The translations under genes were made by a program, and so were the position numbers. DNA of 64,000 bases from assembly GCA_933210815.1 (NCBI GenBank), contig OW119929.1, positions 29,229,626 to 29,293,625 on the forward strand, written 5' to 3'. The notes beneath the pieces were generated by a model. That model saw nothing but the letters and a program-made list of their open reading frames with translations, made no database searches and was not told the DNA's origin. Shown here piece after piece: positions 43,267 to 54,062 of this stretch (position 1 is its first letter; each line of letters begins with the position of its first letter). Source of the DNA: Meta bourneti (lineage: Eukaryota > Arthropoda > Arachnida > Araneae > Tetragnathidae).

Positions 43267-44564
43267 TTATGCTGCTCGCTCAGTCGCTGAATTTGAGATA
43301 CACGGTTGCTGACGAATGTCTTTAATTGATGAGAAGTGTTTATCCAAGCAAGGGCAATCGTAGAGTCTGACCACAGGTACACTTGGTTAATTTCTAACAT
43401 GAGAGCAGTTAGAACTTTGTTCGCCAACTGTGCAAGAAGAAGGCAAGCAGACAGTTCAAGTCTAGGTACAGTAATAGTTTTCAAAGGGGCAACACATGAT
43501 TTGCTGCATAGTAATTTGGAATGAACTGATTCACCGCCATCTACAATTTGGATGTAGCAAGCTGCTCCATAAGCTGACTCTGAAGCATCAGCGAATCCGT
43601 GCAAATTAATTATTCCTGCCTGTTTGGACAAAACACATCTAGGTATCTGGAAATGTTCTATCTTATGGAGTGCAGCCAAAAATTTTGACCATTGCTGGGC
43701 TAGGGGAATTGGCAATTTGTCATGCCAATAAATTCTTAAGAGCCAAAGTTTTTGCAAAAATACTTTAGCAATTGTTATGACTGGTCCAATAAGTCCTAGA
43801 GGATCATAAATCCGGGCAATAGTAGATAATACTTCTCGTTTGGTGTAAGTTTCCCTTTCATTAATTGACACTTGAAACTTAAAGGAGTCACTTTGTGTGT
43901 TCCAAAGCACACCCAAAGCCTTTACTGTTATATCATCAGCTGTATGCTGAAAACGATAATTTTGATTTACTTCTTCATGGATTAATTCAGGACTGCTCGT
44001 AAACCACTTATGAAGGTTCATTTTACCTCGTTTAAGAAGTTCAATTAAGTCCCTTTGGATGTCTTTCACTGCATCAAGTTCTGAAGCTCCGGAAAGCACA
44101 TCGTCCATGTAAAAATCAGATAACACAATTGAAGACGCAATAGGAAAGTCCTTTTCTTCATCTCTGGCTAATTGCTGTAGAGTTCTGGTAGCCAGATAAG
44201 GAGCACTAGCTGTTCCATAACTAACCGTTTGAAGATTGTATATCTTAACAGGATCACTGATACTTTCTTTCCACAGAATTCGTTGAAAGTGATATTGAGA
44301 TGGGTCTATCAAAATCTGACGGTACATTTTTTCAATGTCCGCTGTGAAGGCATAAATGTGTTTGCGAAATCTTAGCATTATTGCAAACAAGTCGTCTTGA
44401 ATCACCCCACTCTTAAGCATAATATCATTGAGAGATTTTCCATTGGACGTTTTGGAACTAGCATTAAACACAAAGCGAAGTTTGGTGCTACTTTTATCTG
44501 GGCGATAAACACCGTGATGAGGCAAATAATATGCAGAAGAGGTTTCATCTGTCGTCTCTTCCAT
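43227..44564 (-). pseudogene. BEL/Pao reverse transcriptase and RNase H
   Basis: An open segment of 445 residues. RT motifs include HHGVYRPDKSSTKLRFVFNA near residues 16-35, ADIEKMYRQI with D76, and the catalytic YMDD at 152-155. RNase H follows with FADASESAYG (D327), VPRLEL (E370) and LWSDSTIALAW (D400). All visible active-site residues are retained. The defects are flanking: an in-frame TAA just upstream near 44580, and a frameshift near 43250 after QRLSEQHKW. Confidence 0.95.
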
Positions 44565-44616
44565 GTGACCTAACGATTTTTACTCTTCCATAAATCCAGT
44601 ATATAGAACTTTCATT

Positions 44617-45996
44617 TTAGGTTCCCGTTCTAATCTCCTCCATAAATGATCCAGTCGTTTTGTAGCTATTTTTTTTTAAATCCCCCAAGATTAAATTGTT
44701 TTCACAACTGTCAGGCTTTAACGGTATCTGCACAACATAACGGCCATCAGTGTTTCTTTTATAAGTTTTCATAAAATGCTCATCGCAGTATTTCAACTCG
44801 TTTCTTATTGGAGGATTGATTTCCTCAAGATTTTCAATCTCCCAAAATGCCTTCAAAGTCTCATTCAAGTTGTCAGTGTTTCTAGTTAAAAAGCAACTGT
44901 TTGTAACCCTGGGTTTTAGATTTGAACTTACAACGCTACCTGACACTAAATATCCAAAACAACTATATTGTAAAATAAGCTTCTCTTCTAAATCAATTTT
45001 GTCAGATTTCAACAAATCAAAGAACAGTTCCGCTCCTATCAACAAATCTATCGTTTTAGGAATATAAAATTCCGGATCCGCAAGGGTTATCGTTTCTGGA
45101 ATTTTTATTTTAGATATGTCCAAATATCTAGACGGTGCGACATCCGTAATTTTAGGCACAATGAGTAAATCAAGAGTCCATTCGGAATTGCCAAACAAAT
45201 CTGACATTTGAGCTTTTACTTGCGATTTAACATTTAGCGAACAAACATTTAAACCACTAATTGGAATAAAAATTCTTTCTTTTTTCAATCCTAATGCTTG
45301 AGCGCACGAGGATGTGATGAAACTTGATTGCGATGCACTATCCAATATAGCACGTAATGGTGTTTTATTATTTCGAGAATCCTTAATGTAAACAATCGCT
45401 GTGTTAACCAAAACACTTCTTGGAGCGCCAGTAGCCATTAATGACGTTTGAGAATAAATGATCTCTTCAGTTTGACAGTTCAAGGATTGGTGAGAATTAT
45501 TACACTGCGACCCCTGCGCATCGCTAGAAGTTTTGTGCAACAACGTATTATGCGTAGCTTTACCACAAATAAAACACGACTTTTCAGATCTGCATTGAGA
45601 AACCAGATGAGATGAATGTAAACATCCCAGACATAGTTTATGCCTTTTAACGAACTCGAATCTCTCCGCCACATCCATGTCCTTGAACTTAGAGCATTGG
45701 TATAAAGGATGACTCGCATCTTTGCAAGCGATGCACAGCCGTTGATCCTTGGTTATTTTTTCGAAAAAAGATTTCGACCGAGAAGAGTAATTATTATTGC
45801 AAAGGGGAAGTTTTATATTCAACACATTTTTATGAGCTGAACAATTGCTTTTTGCCAATCCTTCAAGAACATTTATTCGTTCTTCCAAAAATGTAAGCAA
45901 GTCATCAAGTAACGGAACCTCGTTCTTCTTTACGGAAAGTTCATATTGTTTCTGCGTTTCTTTATCTATTTTTTGTAACAAAATGTTCAATATCAA
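44617..45996 (-). pseudogene. BEL/Pao Gag zinc knuckles and aspartic protease
   Basis: An open segment of 459 residues beginning at a TTG, so the start is not real. Two CX2CX4HX4C knuckles lie at residues 88-101 and 122-135, followed by a related CFICGKATHNTLLH at 141. The protease has the active-site AILDSASQSSF (D219) and a VPKITDVAPSRYLDI region, as in the DUF1758 family. The frame ends soon after a run of nine A (plus-strand T run 44669-44677). Beyond the run, RT-upstream sequence continues in another frame, so a homopolymer indel is the likely break. Confidence 0.93.
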
Positions 45997-46170
45997 AATA
46001 TCCGAAAAATAATTTCTTATATATTTAAGAATCTGTAATGATCTTAAATTACGTTTCAGTGTCTAAGAAATATCTCAACTGAGAAGGAGATTCATGCGAC
46101 AATTTATCATAGTTTAACAAATTGTTAATATGAGCATCTACAACTGCTCGTTTATTCTCATATCTTAGTT

Positions 46171-46455
46171 CTAGAGCGGGGAACAATGAATCAAAGTGTC
46201 TTCACATGTTTCCATGTGCTTAGCTTCCCCTTTGAGTGAAGTTTTCATATAATATAACTTTTGGCAGTTATTCAAACTTTTGTTTTCACCAATTATATAC
46301 ATAAATTGGCTTTTAAAATTGTGAAATTCCTCATATTTTCCCCAAAATTGTGGGAGAGAAATTTCTGGCAATTTGACACTCGATTGTTGATCTCCATCGA
46401 TTGCTCTCTCATTTGATTCTAAATTGGAAAATAGGATTTTGAAGCTTAGCTCCAA
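46171..46455 (-). pseudogene. BEL/Pao Gag, DUF1759-type segment
   Basis: An open segment of 94 residues with LPQFWGKYEEFHNFKSQFMY and LYYMKTSLKGEA, hallmarks of the DUF1759 Gag region. A frameshift just before a TAG near 46171 interrupts it. Between 46171 and 45996 the Gag sequence continues in another frame and then returns. Confidence 0.88.
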
Positions 46456-46717
46456 ATTTTCCAGGTCTTCCTCCAGATCTTCCAGAGTAGTTATAGATTC
46501 TCCGACATCTGTTTCGGAAGGGAACCCTTAACAATTCCTTAAGTCCGCTTCTTATTTCAATGAAGGTATCCAACTTAGTCTTTACTCGAATATGCGCACT
46601 GGTATCCGATGAATCAAAGTCTTTAACAAAGGTTTGAACCCTTTTTATCCTGGATTGGATAGTTCCTCTTTTGCGATTTAGCGTCAGCATCAAAACTTTA
46701 TCATCTGACTTATCCAT
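46409..46717 (-). pseudogene. BEL/Pao Gag N-terminus
   Basis: The only segment with a plausible true start: ATG at 46717, 47 bp inside the 5' LTR and just after the primer-binding site. Residues 1-60 (MDKSDDKVLMLTLNRKRGTI onward) are typical of the helical N-terminal region of BEL/Pao Gag. The frame shifts near 46520, after which this frame reads nonsense while the adjacent frame resumes Gag. Confidence 0.88.
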
Positions 46718-46742
46718 AAGTTCGCTTATTTAGTTCTATTTC

Positions 46743-46761
46743 TCCGGCTGGGTAAGGACCA
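46743..46761 (-). other. Primer-binding site, resembling the 3' end of tRNA-Tyr
   Basis: The plus strand reads TCCGGCTGGGTAAGGACCA, separated by AA from the LTR. Animal tRNA-Tyr ends TCCGGCTCGAAGGACCA, so both the TCCGGCT and AAGGACCA blocks match and the middle differs by two bases of length. The tRNA comparison is from memory. Confidence 0.6.
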
Positions 46762-46763
46762 AA

Positions 46764-47057
46764 TGTAATGGTCAACAAGATCAAATTGGTTTTTCTATTT
46801 ATTTAGAAAACTTAACAAAGATGCTCCAATGAGCTGGTACAATTAGCTCCAATGAACTGGTTCAATTATTAAAACGAAAGTACGTTATGGACCATACCAT
46901 AAACGGATACAACAAATAAGTTCGCTAAGGACCATGCCATGAGCGTGAACAAGGAAGTAATCAGTTCAATATCGAATGCTTCGGGCACATCCTCTCTTGG
47001 CGACCTAAGAAAGTCGCCAAACTACCAATGTCGCCAAATCGCTTCTAGTTCACAACA
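46764..47057 (-). repeat. 5' LTR of the BEL/Pao element (294 bp)
   Basis: It has the same TG...CA boundaries as the 3' LTR and is 3 bp longer because of a TAA insertion in the CAACAAATAAGTTCG region. In sense orientation it begins TGTTGTGAACTAGAAGCG. Confidence 0.95.
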
Positions 47058-47376
47058 GGAAGTTTGACACTTTTAAACGGTGTATTCTAAATATGAAGTA
47101 AATGAAGGTATTCACTTCACAAGCATAACTCTGAGAAAATTCCTCTAACAAGAACATAATTCTGCTTAAAAGTATGAAACAATTTTCCAGAGCCACAAAT
47201 TTTTTATTAAATGTTTCTTATACGCCATCCCAGTAGACATTGGTGCAAGAGATTACCACTCTTGTCACCCATACTTAGCTATACAACTGGGCCCCCCATA
47301 AAATTAACTACTTTGATAACTGTTTAGTCAATACAGATTTAACAAGTCCGTTAAGCATTAAAAATGGAATTTTTCA

Positions 47377-47597
47377 CCCTTTTGGTGGTTTATCTTCACA
47401 TCGAAAACTGCCCTGTAGTTGCCAGCCTCTGTTGCAAAAATCTGTTCCCAATTGTCACCATCTCTGGACAAGGGACAGTCTTTTCTGCTTGGATCCTCAT
47501 TCCATTTAGAGTAATAAGGTAGTTTTGTTTAGACGAGATATCTCGTCTTAAGAAAATTGACCAGATCTTGAACGAGGTAACTCGTCGAAACGGAGAA
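47377..47597. mobile_element. P2 MITE, copy d
   Basis: The left end is CCCTTTTGGTGGTTTATC, preceded by TTCA (decayed TTAA). The right end is CGAAACGGAGAA, followed by TTAA at 47598-47601. It contains GAAAACTGCCCTGTAGTTGC, CCCAATTGTCACCATCTCTG and an exact GACGAGATATCTCGTC. The minus-strand open frame 47396-47608 is MITE sequence. Confidence 0.82.
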
Positions 47598-47601
47598 TTA
47601 A

Positions 47602-50418
47602 ATACCATGCGTTCTTACGATACAACTATATTTCTGTGAAATTTTCATCAAATTCCCCAAGGTCGTTGCCCCGCTATTTTCCATACTGCATTGAATCCAA
47701 TGCAATCAGGAATTCAATTTTGCATCTATTAGATTATTCAGAATGAACTTGGTTTATTTCAGTAGTGTTCTATAAGCTGAAAATGCCTGTTCCTTTCAAA
47801 CAAATAATTAATAATCTTGTTCTACGTGCAACAACAAAAATAATAAAAGCTCATCCTGTTATAGAACCTTCGTTTCTTGAATCGAGAGACTAATATTTAT
47901 TTTACTAGTTTAATAATTATGAAAATTTCACAATGCAGGCATATGAATTTATGCCCATACATGTTTACATAGTTTAAATGTGAATTGCTTAATGATAAAT
48001 AATGAAAAACTTATTATATATAACAGAATCCTTACAAATGAATTTTAAATTCAAAAATCACACATACATTTTATCCCTTTGTAAGTACATATCTTCACTA
48101 AGTTAATAGGATGGTCACGCATTCAAATACGTCTAGAAAACATTTAGGAATTACTGCCTACACTTGAATAAGCAAATTTATATATGCAATAAAAAAATTT
48201 TAAGAAGCTCTAATTGAATATATTTACTTTAATATGACTTATTTGAATTAATTTTAAGATTGGTTTCATATTAGTGTAACATCTAATGCATTATATTCGG
48301 TTACCTTGAGTAGATAAATTGACATTCATCCGAAATTTAGACTTCTTAGTTGTATTTTCCTCAATTCTAAAATGTTTGAATTAGTCTAATCTCTTATATT
48401 ATGTGTTTTTTCATACAAGTACATTTCAATCTGAGCGTTTCTTCAATTTATTCTTAAATTATTTAAATAAGAATTCCAGTAGACTGAAAGGTAATGAAAT
48501 ATGCATTGCAATTTCATTGTAAATAGATTTATACAAATAAAAAATAAATACATGTTAATATTATAATATGCAAAGAGATTAAAATTTCTATGAAACCTAC
48601 CTACGGAAAGCTTCAACTGAAATATTAAACAGTCCTTTCTAGAATTATTGAACAAAAAGATTTTTTTCATCTTTTAGTTTTACCCCTTGATATACTAAAT
48701 GCAGATGAGTAGAAAAATTAAAAGCATGTTTCAAGAGCAAATGTATTATAATATATATATAATATAAAATTTGTATGCTCTGGAAGATATTTGCCATCTC
48801 GAATTGTCCAAATATAAAATAGATGGCAAATAGATTTATGGTTACAACTGAAATTGCATTTGTATTTGAATAGTTTCAAATTAAAATTGAGACGGGAATA
48901 CGAACTTCAAAAGTACTGCTTTTTTATGTGTTTTTATCTGACCTAAAAAATATCAAAAACAATCTAAGAAAATAAAGTGGTACGTTTGTTTGATGTTTTT
49001 ATGAAACTGAGTGCAATTTCAGATTCAATTTTCATAGAAATTCACTAAGTTCGTTCTGTAGTATCTTATTTGAATCATCCATAAATATAAAATGTACTAG
49101 TAAAAATATGAGTTATTGAAATGTTTTCAGATAGTATTTGTTATCTTTAGATCTATATTTTAATATCTACCGAAATATGGTTGATTTTTATTTTATAAGA
49201 CAAAAATTGTGTTCAGGATATATATGAAATTGTTTTGTCTTTAATAAAAACGCGTTTTAAAATTCCAAAACCCTGCATTTGTCTCCATTTCTTTTTCGAC
49301 TGAAAACGTCCCCCAAAAAATCGGCTTAAACATTCTTTAGAATCATAGATTGCAGTCTTCAAATTCAGTAAAATTAAAATACAGATAAAATACTTATATT
49401 TAATGGTCGAATAATTTGTCGACATTTTATTCCGTATAATGAAAAACAAAGCGAATGAAATAAGTATAATATATAAAACTGAATCTCAATGAAGGAATTG
49501 AAAGGTACTACATTTAAGAATGGTTTCAATGAACTTTTGTACTATTTTTAATTTCTATTTTATCTCACAAGAAAAATGCCGTAATGCATTTTTGCTTAAA
49601 AGAAAGTTTAGAAAAATTGAAGTAATTAACTTGCGTATCCAAAGTTTTTTGATGAATACTATATTAACGTTTCGGAAAAAGAATTACTTATTTTTTGACG
49701 ATAATAATCCATTCGTTTTTAAGAATAATATCGGATTGGCAAATGTCATGTAAGCATATTAAAAGTAGTGTATTAATGCATTTATAATTTCTCAATACGT
49801 TAAAGATATTAAATTTATCGATAAAACTAGATAGAATAATAACTTTTAAATAGAAATCTTCGCTGACCGAATTCTAGAACATGAATCTAGGCGGTCAAAA
49901 TTGGACATTGCACCCTAAAAACAATCGAACCACTAATCTATTACATATTTCGCTAACTTCCGTGGCATAGAAATCGACATTGTTTGCATATTGGCTAATG
50001 ACAGCAAACGGATATAAATAAAATAAATTAAACCAGTATTAATTTTGCTGAATCATTTAAATGTGCTTGATTTAAGCTATGGAGCCATAAAATACTGTTA
50101 AAAATAATCTGGAAAGACTTTCCGCTCTAATAAAATTCTTCAGTCTTTTGATGAGAGAATATAATGAAGAATCTAAGATTGAAATCATGCAGAAAAGAAA
50201 ATGTGAGCTAATGAGAAAATAACTTAGATAGTAAAATATATGGCACCATCTTTCGGGTAAAGGGACGCAATTGAAGTTGACGTCCAAAAGCTGATTGGAC
50301 TTTGTTATGAACGTTTTCCCTCGGGCACTATATTAGAAATAAGAATTCATCCAGTACATTAAATGTTTTGTTTGTTGTCTAAAACTGTATTGAAATTATA
50401 GGGATCATATATACCTCT
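47602..50418. other. Unannotated AT-rich stretch (2.8 kb)
   Basis: One of the most AT-rich parts of the window. Short open frames (48443-48670 minus, 49213-49449 minus, 49520-49753 plus, 50072-50287 minus) are rich in K, N, I and F, have no recognisable domain and are not supported as genes. Confidence 0.4.
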
Positions 50419-50422
50419 TTAA

Positions 50423-50651
50423 CCCTCCAAGAGGTTTCGACGAGATATCTCATCCAAGATATGACCAATTTTGCTAATGAGGAGATACTACGTTGAGACA
50501 AAACTGCCTTACTGCTCCAAGAGGAATGCAAATCCAAGTAGGTAAAAGAATTATCCTTTGCCTAGAACTGGTGAAATTTGGAACAGGTTTTTGCAACAAA
50601 AGCTGGACACTACTGGGCAGTTTTTGACGTGAAGATAAACCTCTAAGAGGG
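50423..50651. mobile_element. P2 MITE, copy e (best preserved)
   Basis: A 229-bp element lies between intact TTAA at 50419-50422 and 50652-50655. The ends are CCCTCCAAGAGGTTTCGACG and ATAAACCTCTAAGAGGG, so CCCTC and GAGGG form an inverted pair. It is read in the opposite orientation to copies b and d. It is a good reference for the family. Confidence 0.87.
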
Positions 50652-50655
50652 TTAA

Positions 50656-51422
50656 CTGTAAAGTAGAAATTTCGGCGGAGATGTTTTGTACGGGTCTTCT
50701 AGTACCTCGGAAATTGAGACCGTTTTGTTTTGTTACTAGTGTATGGGTAACTGAAACCCCCAATTCATTTTTGGGAAAGTGTCCTTTTCCTGAGCGATAA
50801 TCCCTTTCCGCTCGGACATTCGCTTCGGGACTTCCATAATTCCAGCTCAAGAGAAAATGTGAAGTGAATATCAAACGCGCACGTGAGGTCTCGATTAAGC
50901 TATTTGTAAAAAACTACAAAGGGCGTGCATAAACCAGGATAACCGCTTCCCCTTTGTGGAGGCGGTATGCGGTAATTCTTGGCGTAATCTAATCCTGATA
51001 TATACTTGCCCAACGGTTTCTTTTAACGCTTAAGCCATTCATAAAAGTGAGTTTTATTACGCTCTTCTCGCACCTTTAATGATATCATTATGACTGCAAT
51101 AATTTCTCTTTTGCTTTTACGTCGGCCTAATAAAAATAAAATGCGTCGGTTTTATGACAGTCCTCAGCTTTGGGGTGTTGACTGTGTCAAAGTGGGGGGT
51201 CTTTGGAAACTTGTGGGGATTGTGTAAACGCACGTGCTAGTCAATGTAAGATTCTTTATGAGGTTGAGCTTATCAACGGTTTAATTATGTTTGCAGTTAT
51301 AAATAACTCTAGTCTTATAACTTAGGTAGACCCACTTTATAATTTACAGATACGTTTTTATCAACATAAAAATATAAAATATGACATTTGGATATTATAA
51401 TACATATCCAGTGAAAAAGCAA
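50656..51422. other. Unannotated stretch, partly less AT-rich
   Basis: Positions 50660-51000 are less AT-rich. No gene or repeat recognised. Confidence 0.35.
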
Positions 51423-51449
51423 AGTGATTACCACATTGTGGTAATCACT
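51423..51449. repeat. 27-bp perfect palindrome with 1-nt centre
   Basis: AGTGATTACCACA (51423-51435) pairs with TGTGGTAATCACT (51437-51449) around a single T. Confidence 0.93.
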
Positions 51450-51948
51450 CTGGTTCTTAGTGGGTGGTTTGGATAAAGGATATTTAATCTCTTGTCGAAA
51501 GCAGAGTTTAAAAAAAGTCAGTCAACCTTGCGCTGTTGAAAACCGACAAGTCAAACCAAACCAAGTGGTGCTATTTGTTCACTCAATTCCATGTTCTAGT
51601 TGAAGCAATTTTATGATGTTAAGTTATAAAACTCACCATGGGGACTCAAACTGCAAGCGGGTATTAATGAAAGTATGAGTCGAAAAAATGTCCTCAATAT
51701 ACGCAATAATTTTTTTGGGGGGCACTTACGATCCTAAACGAATCTATCTTTTAAAATCATGAATAAGACTACAAAAAAGGTAACCAAACTCGTCAATTAC
51801 TAGTGGAACTCTTGTAATACATTATTGTGGAATATAAACTCACCATCCACTTTGTCAGCGCTCACAAACGCTCCTGTAACAAAACTATTTAAGTATCAGA
51901 AGAGATATCGTACATACAGTAGAAATTGGGTGCTCAGTTGCTTACTTC
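51450..51948. other. Unannotated stretch
   Basis: Nothing recognised. Confidence 0.35.
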
Positions 51949-51951
51949 CAA

Positions 51952-52166
51952 TCCTCCTGGTTGTTGTCTTGACGAGGTATCTCGTCATTATCAAAACCAT
52001 TAGCAGCTAAGATGGACGAGATATCTCGTAGTTAGAAGAAAACTGACCAGATCTCTATTTCGTCATCATCAAAAATCGACAGTATTTTGATGACGATATA
52101 TCTCGTCATCCTCAAAATTGGCCAGATCTTGACGGACGAGATAACTCGTCGAAACCACTTGGAGGG
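51952..52166. mobile_element. P1 MITE, copy i
   Basis: It starts TCCTCCTGGTTGTTGTCTTG (left flank CCAA, decayed TTAA) and ends CGAAACCACTTGGAGGG with TTAA at 52167-52170. It contains GGACGAGATATCTCGTAG and several degenerate palindromes. It is a typical 215-bp copy, 230 bp from the expanded copy j and in the opposite orientation. Confidence 0.84.
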
Positions 52167-52397
52167 TTAAGTAATTATTGAGCACATTGATATGCTGAGT
52201 AATTATTTAAAAGTTCTGAATTGTTTGAAGGATCATTTGTATTTGCAATTTGAGAAATAATTGTTGTTTCCGTTGGGGTAAGATACCGTTATAAAACAAA
52301 CCTTAAAATAAAGGATCCTGCATGTAAGATATATGAGTTGTAGCGAATAGGTTCACAACTAGCTAACAGGCCAGATACGCCCTCCAAACGAGTCTAA

Positions 52398-53146
52398 CCC
52401 TCCAAGTGGTTTCGACGAGATATTTCGTCCATCCAGATCTGACTAATTTCGCTAATGATGAGATATCTAATCATAAATATGATGACGAGATTAAAATCTG
52501 GTCACACTTTTTGACTAGATATCGCGTCCACCAAGATCTGGTCAGTTTTGCTAATGGCGAAATATCTCGTCCACCAAGATCAGGTCAGTTTTACTAATGG
52601 CGATATATCTCGTTCACCAAGATCTGGTCAGTTTTACTAATGCCGAGATATCCCGTCCATCAAGATCTGGTCAGTTTTACTATTGCCGAGATATCTCGTC
52701 CATCACGATCTGGTCAGTTTTACTAATGCCGAGATATCTCGTCCACCAATATCTGGTCAGTTTTACTGATGCCGAGATACTTCGTTCATCAAGATCTGGT
52801 CAGTTTTACTGATGCCGAGATATCTCGTCCAAGATCAGGTCAGTTTTACTAATGGCGATATATCTCGTCCACCATGATCTGGTCAGTTTTACTAATGCCG
52901 AGATATCCCGTCCATCAAGATCTGGTGAGTTTTACTATTGCCGAGATATCTCGTCCACTAAGATCTGGTCAGTTTTACTGATGCCGAGATATCTCGTCCT
53001 CCAAGATCTGGTCAGTTTTACTGATGCCGAGATATCTCGTCCATCAAGATCTGGTCAGTTTTACTAATGCCGAGATATCTCGTCCATCACGATCTGGTCA
53101 GTTTTACTAATGACGAGATATCTCGTCCAGACAACCACAAGGAGGG
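52398..53146. mobile_element. P1 MITE, copy j, expanded by a 14-unit tandem array
   Basis: It starts CCCTCCAAGTGGTTTCGACG (left flank CTAA) and ends GACAACCACAAGGAGGG with TTAA at 53147-53150. Both P1 termini are intact, but the element is 749 bp, more than three times the usual size, because the right subterminal palindrome/spacer unit is amplified. Three open frames across it read through the repeat and do not represent a gene. Confidence 0.9.
52537..53135. repeat. Satellite-like tandem array: 43-bp unit, 14 copies
   Basis: TCTGGTCAG (or TCAGGTCAG, TCTGGTGAG) starts at 52537, 52580, 52623, 52666, 52709, 52752, 52795, 52835, 52878, 52921, 52964, 53007, 53050 and 53093. Spacing is 43 bp except one 40-bp step. 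Each unit carries CCGAGATATCTCGTCC or a close variant plus CATCAAGATCTGGTCAG. Variants TCAGG, GGCGATATATCTCG, CCCGTCC and CTATTGCC recur in the same order 255 bp apart (52580 onward and 52835 onward), showing a six-unit block duplication. Confidence 0.97.
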
Positions 53147-53246
53147 TTAACTGGCCTACAGGCAAGGATAGCGTTAACCGACTCGCAGATCATATATGCC
53201 CTTCAGATGCGTTTAACTGACCCGCAGACCATTAAAGAACTTCTGG

Positions 53247-53309
53247 ATAGGTTTAACGGTTCCAAATATAGACATCTAATATGTCTATATTTGGAACCGT
53301 TAAACCTAT
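53247..53309. repeat. Perfect hairpin: 29-bp arms, 5-nt loop
   Basis: The arm at 53247-53275 (starting ATAGGTTTAACGGTTCC) is the exact reverse complement of 53281-53309. The loop is CTAAT. Confidence 0.97.
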
Positions 53310-53561
53310 TATCTTTTATCTAATTATCAGACATCTAATTATTCTTTTATCAGTCCCGCAGACGAAATATGGACCTCCGAATAGATTAACCGGCCCCTCG
53401 GCCAGATCGGATGCTAGATATTACTGACTAAATAAAAAAAATAATATTTGAAAAAGTAGCTAAGAAAAAAACCTAGCGTAATTTCTCAAATAGTTACGTT
53501 TAAATTTACGAAAGCAGATTTATATAAATATTCTTGATTTATCTTACAAGCATAAGGCTGA

Positions 53562-54062
53562 ATGAAGGGCTATTTCAGGCGGAGCGTTTTACAGCAGGAA
53601 AAGCATCTCTTCCCATCTTGTCAGCAAGTAATCGTTAGAACTGTCTTCCGGCCGATTCGAAGTGAAGTGACGACATCCATCACAGCAGATGAGACTCTGA
53701 GCCGGAGCTATCACGTTGACTTGAGGTGCCCGGTGATGGATTGTGATAGAGCGTTTGGAGTGGAGGCTCTAACTCTAATAGTAAAGCACTCGGATGTAAT
53801 CGAAAGCACACAGCGGTCAAGACACACAGCTGAATCGATGCGATAGTGTTTCTTCAATCAACATCAGCTTATGGAACTTCATGACTGCTCTAATTGCATT
53901 GTGATCTCTCAATCTGGCCTACTGGCGCGCTTTGATAACACAGTTGCTTCACTTGATATCTTTCCAATTATATGCAGTAAGGATAACGCGATTGACTTGG
54001 AGAGTTTCGGGGATATAGATGAAGAATTGGAGCTAAACATGAAGGAATTTAACATTTGGTAA
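53562..54062 (+). pseudogene. Unidentified reading frame with one in-frame stop and a poly(A) signal
   Basis: One frame is open from ATG 53562 to a TAA at 54060-54062 except for a single TAG at 53844-53846. It could be called as two shorter frames (94 and 63 residues). The second part is acidic near its end (DIDEELELNMKEF). AATAAATAAAG follows at about 54081. Part of its 3' end is duplicated in degraded form near 54598. No domain was recognised. It may be a decayed gene, a terminal exon or a transposon fragment. Confidence 0.35.

Larger units (their letters stand above)
41186..47057 (-). mobile_element. BEL/Pao-type LTR retrotransposon, structurally complete but coding-defective
   Basis: A 5,872-bp element has LTRs at both ends, TG...CA termini, and the exact 5-bp duplication GGAAG at 41181-41185 and 47058-47062. 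Reading from the right: 5' LTR, primer-binding site, Gag (DUF1759-type, zinc knuckles), aspartic protease (DUF1758-type), reverse transcriptase, RNase H, integrase with DUF5641-type tail, polypurine tract, 3' LTR. This domain order is typical of BEL/Pao. Several frameshifts and at least one in-frame stop break the polyprotein, so it cannot move by itself. No envelope frame was found. Confidence 0.95.

Noticed and set aside
43336..43524. Plus-strand open frame inside the retrotransposon
   Set aside because: It is antisense to the RNase H region and mirrors its codon structure. It is not a gene.
44669..44677. Nine-base A run (sense strand) as a programmed ribosomal frameshift site between protease and RT
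   Set aside because: The element carries several other plain indels and BEL/Pao usually uses one frame, so a homopolymer indel or sequencing error is simpler.
52406..53067. Three long-looking plus-strand open frames with a repeating YLVHQDLVSFTNAEISRPSRSG-like pattern, suggestive of a repeat protein
   Set aside because: They are translations of the 43-bp DNA array. Since 43 is not a multiple of 3, the peptide pattern cycles through all frames every three units. They sit inside a MITE and start and stop at unit variants.
52537..53135. CRISPR-like regular array of partly palindromic repeats
   Set aside because: There are no unique spacers, since the whole 43-bp period is repeated. The context is eukaryotic, with LTR, SINE and MITE elements.
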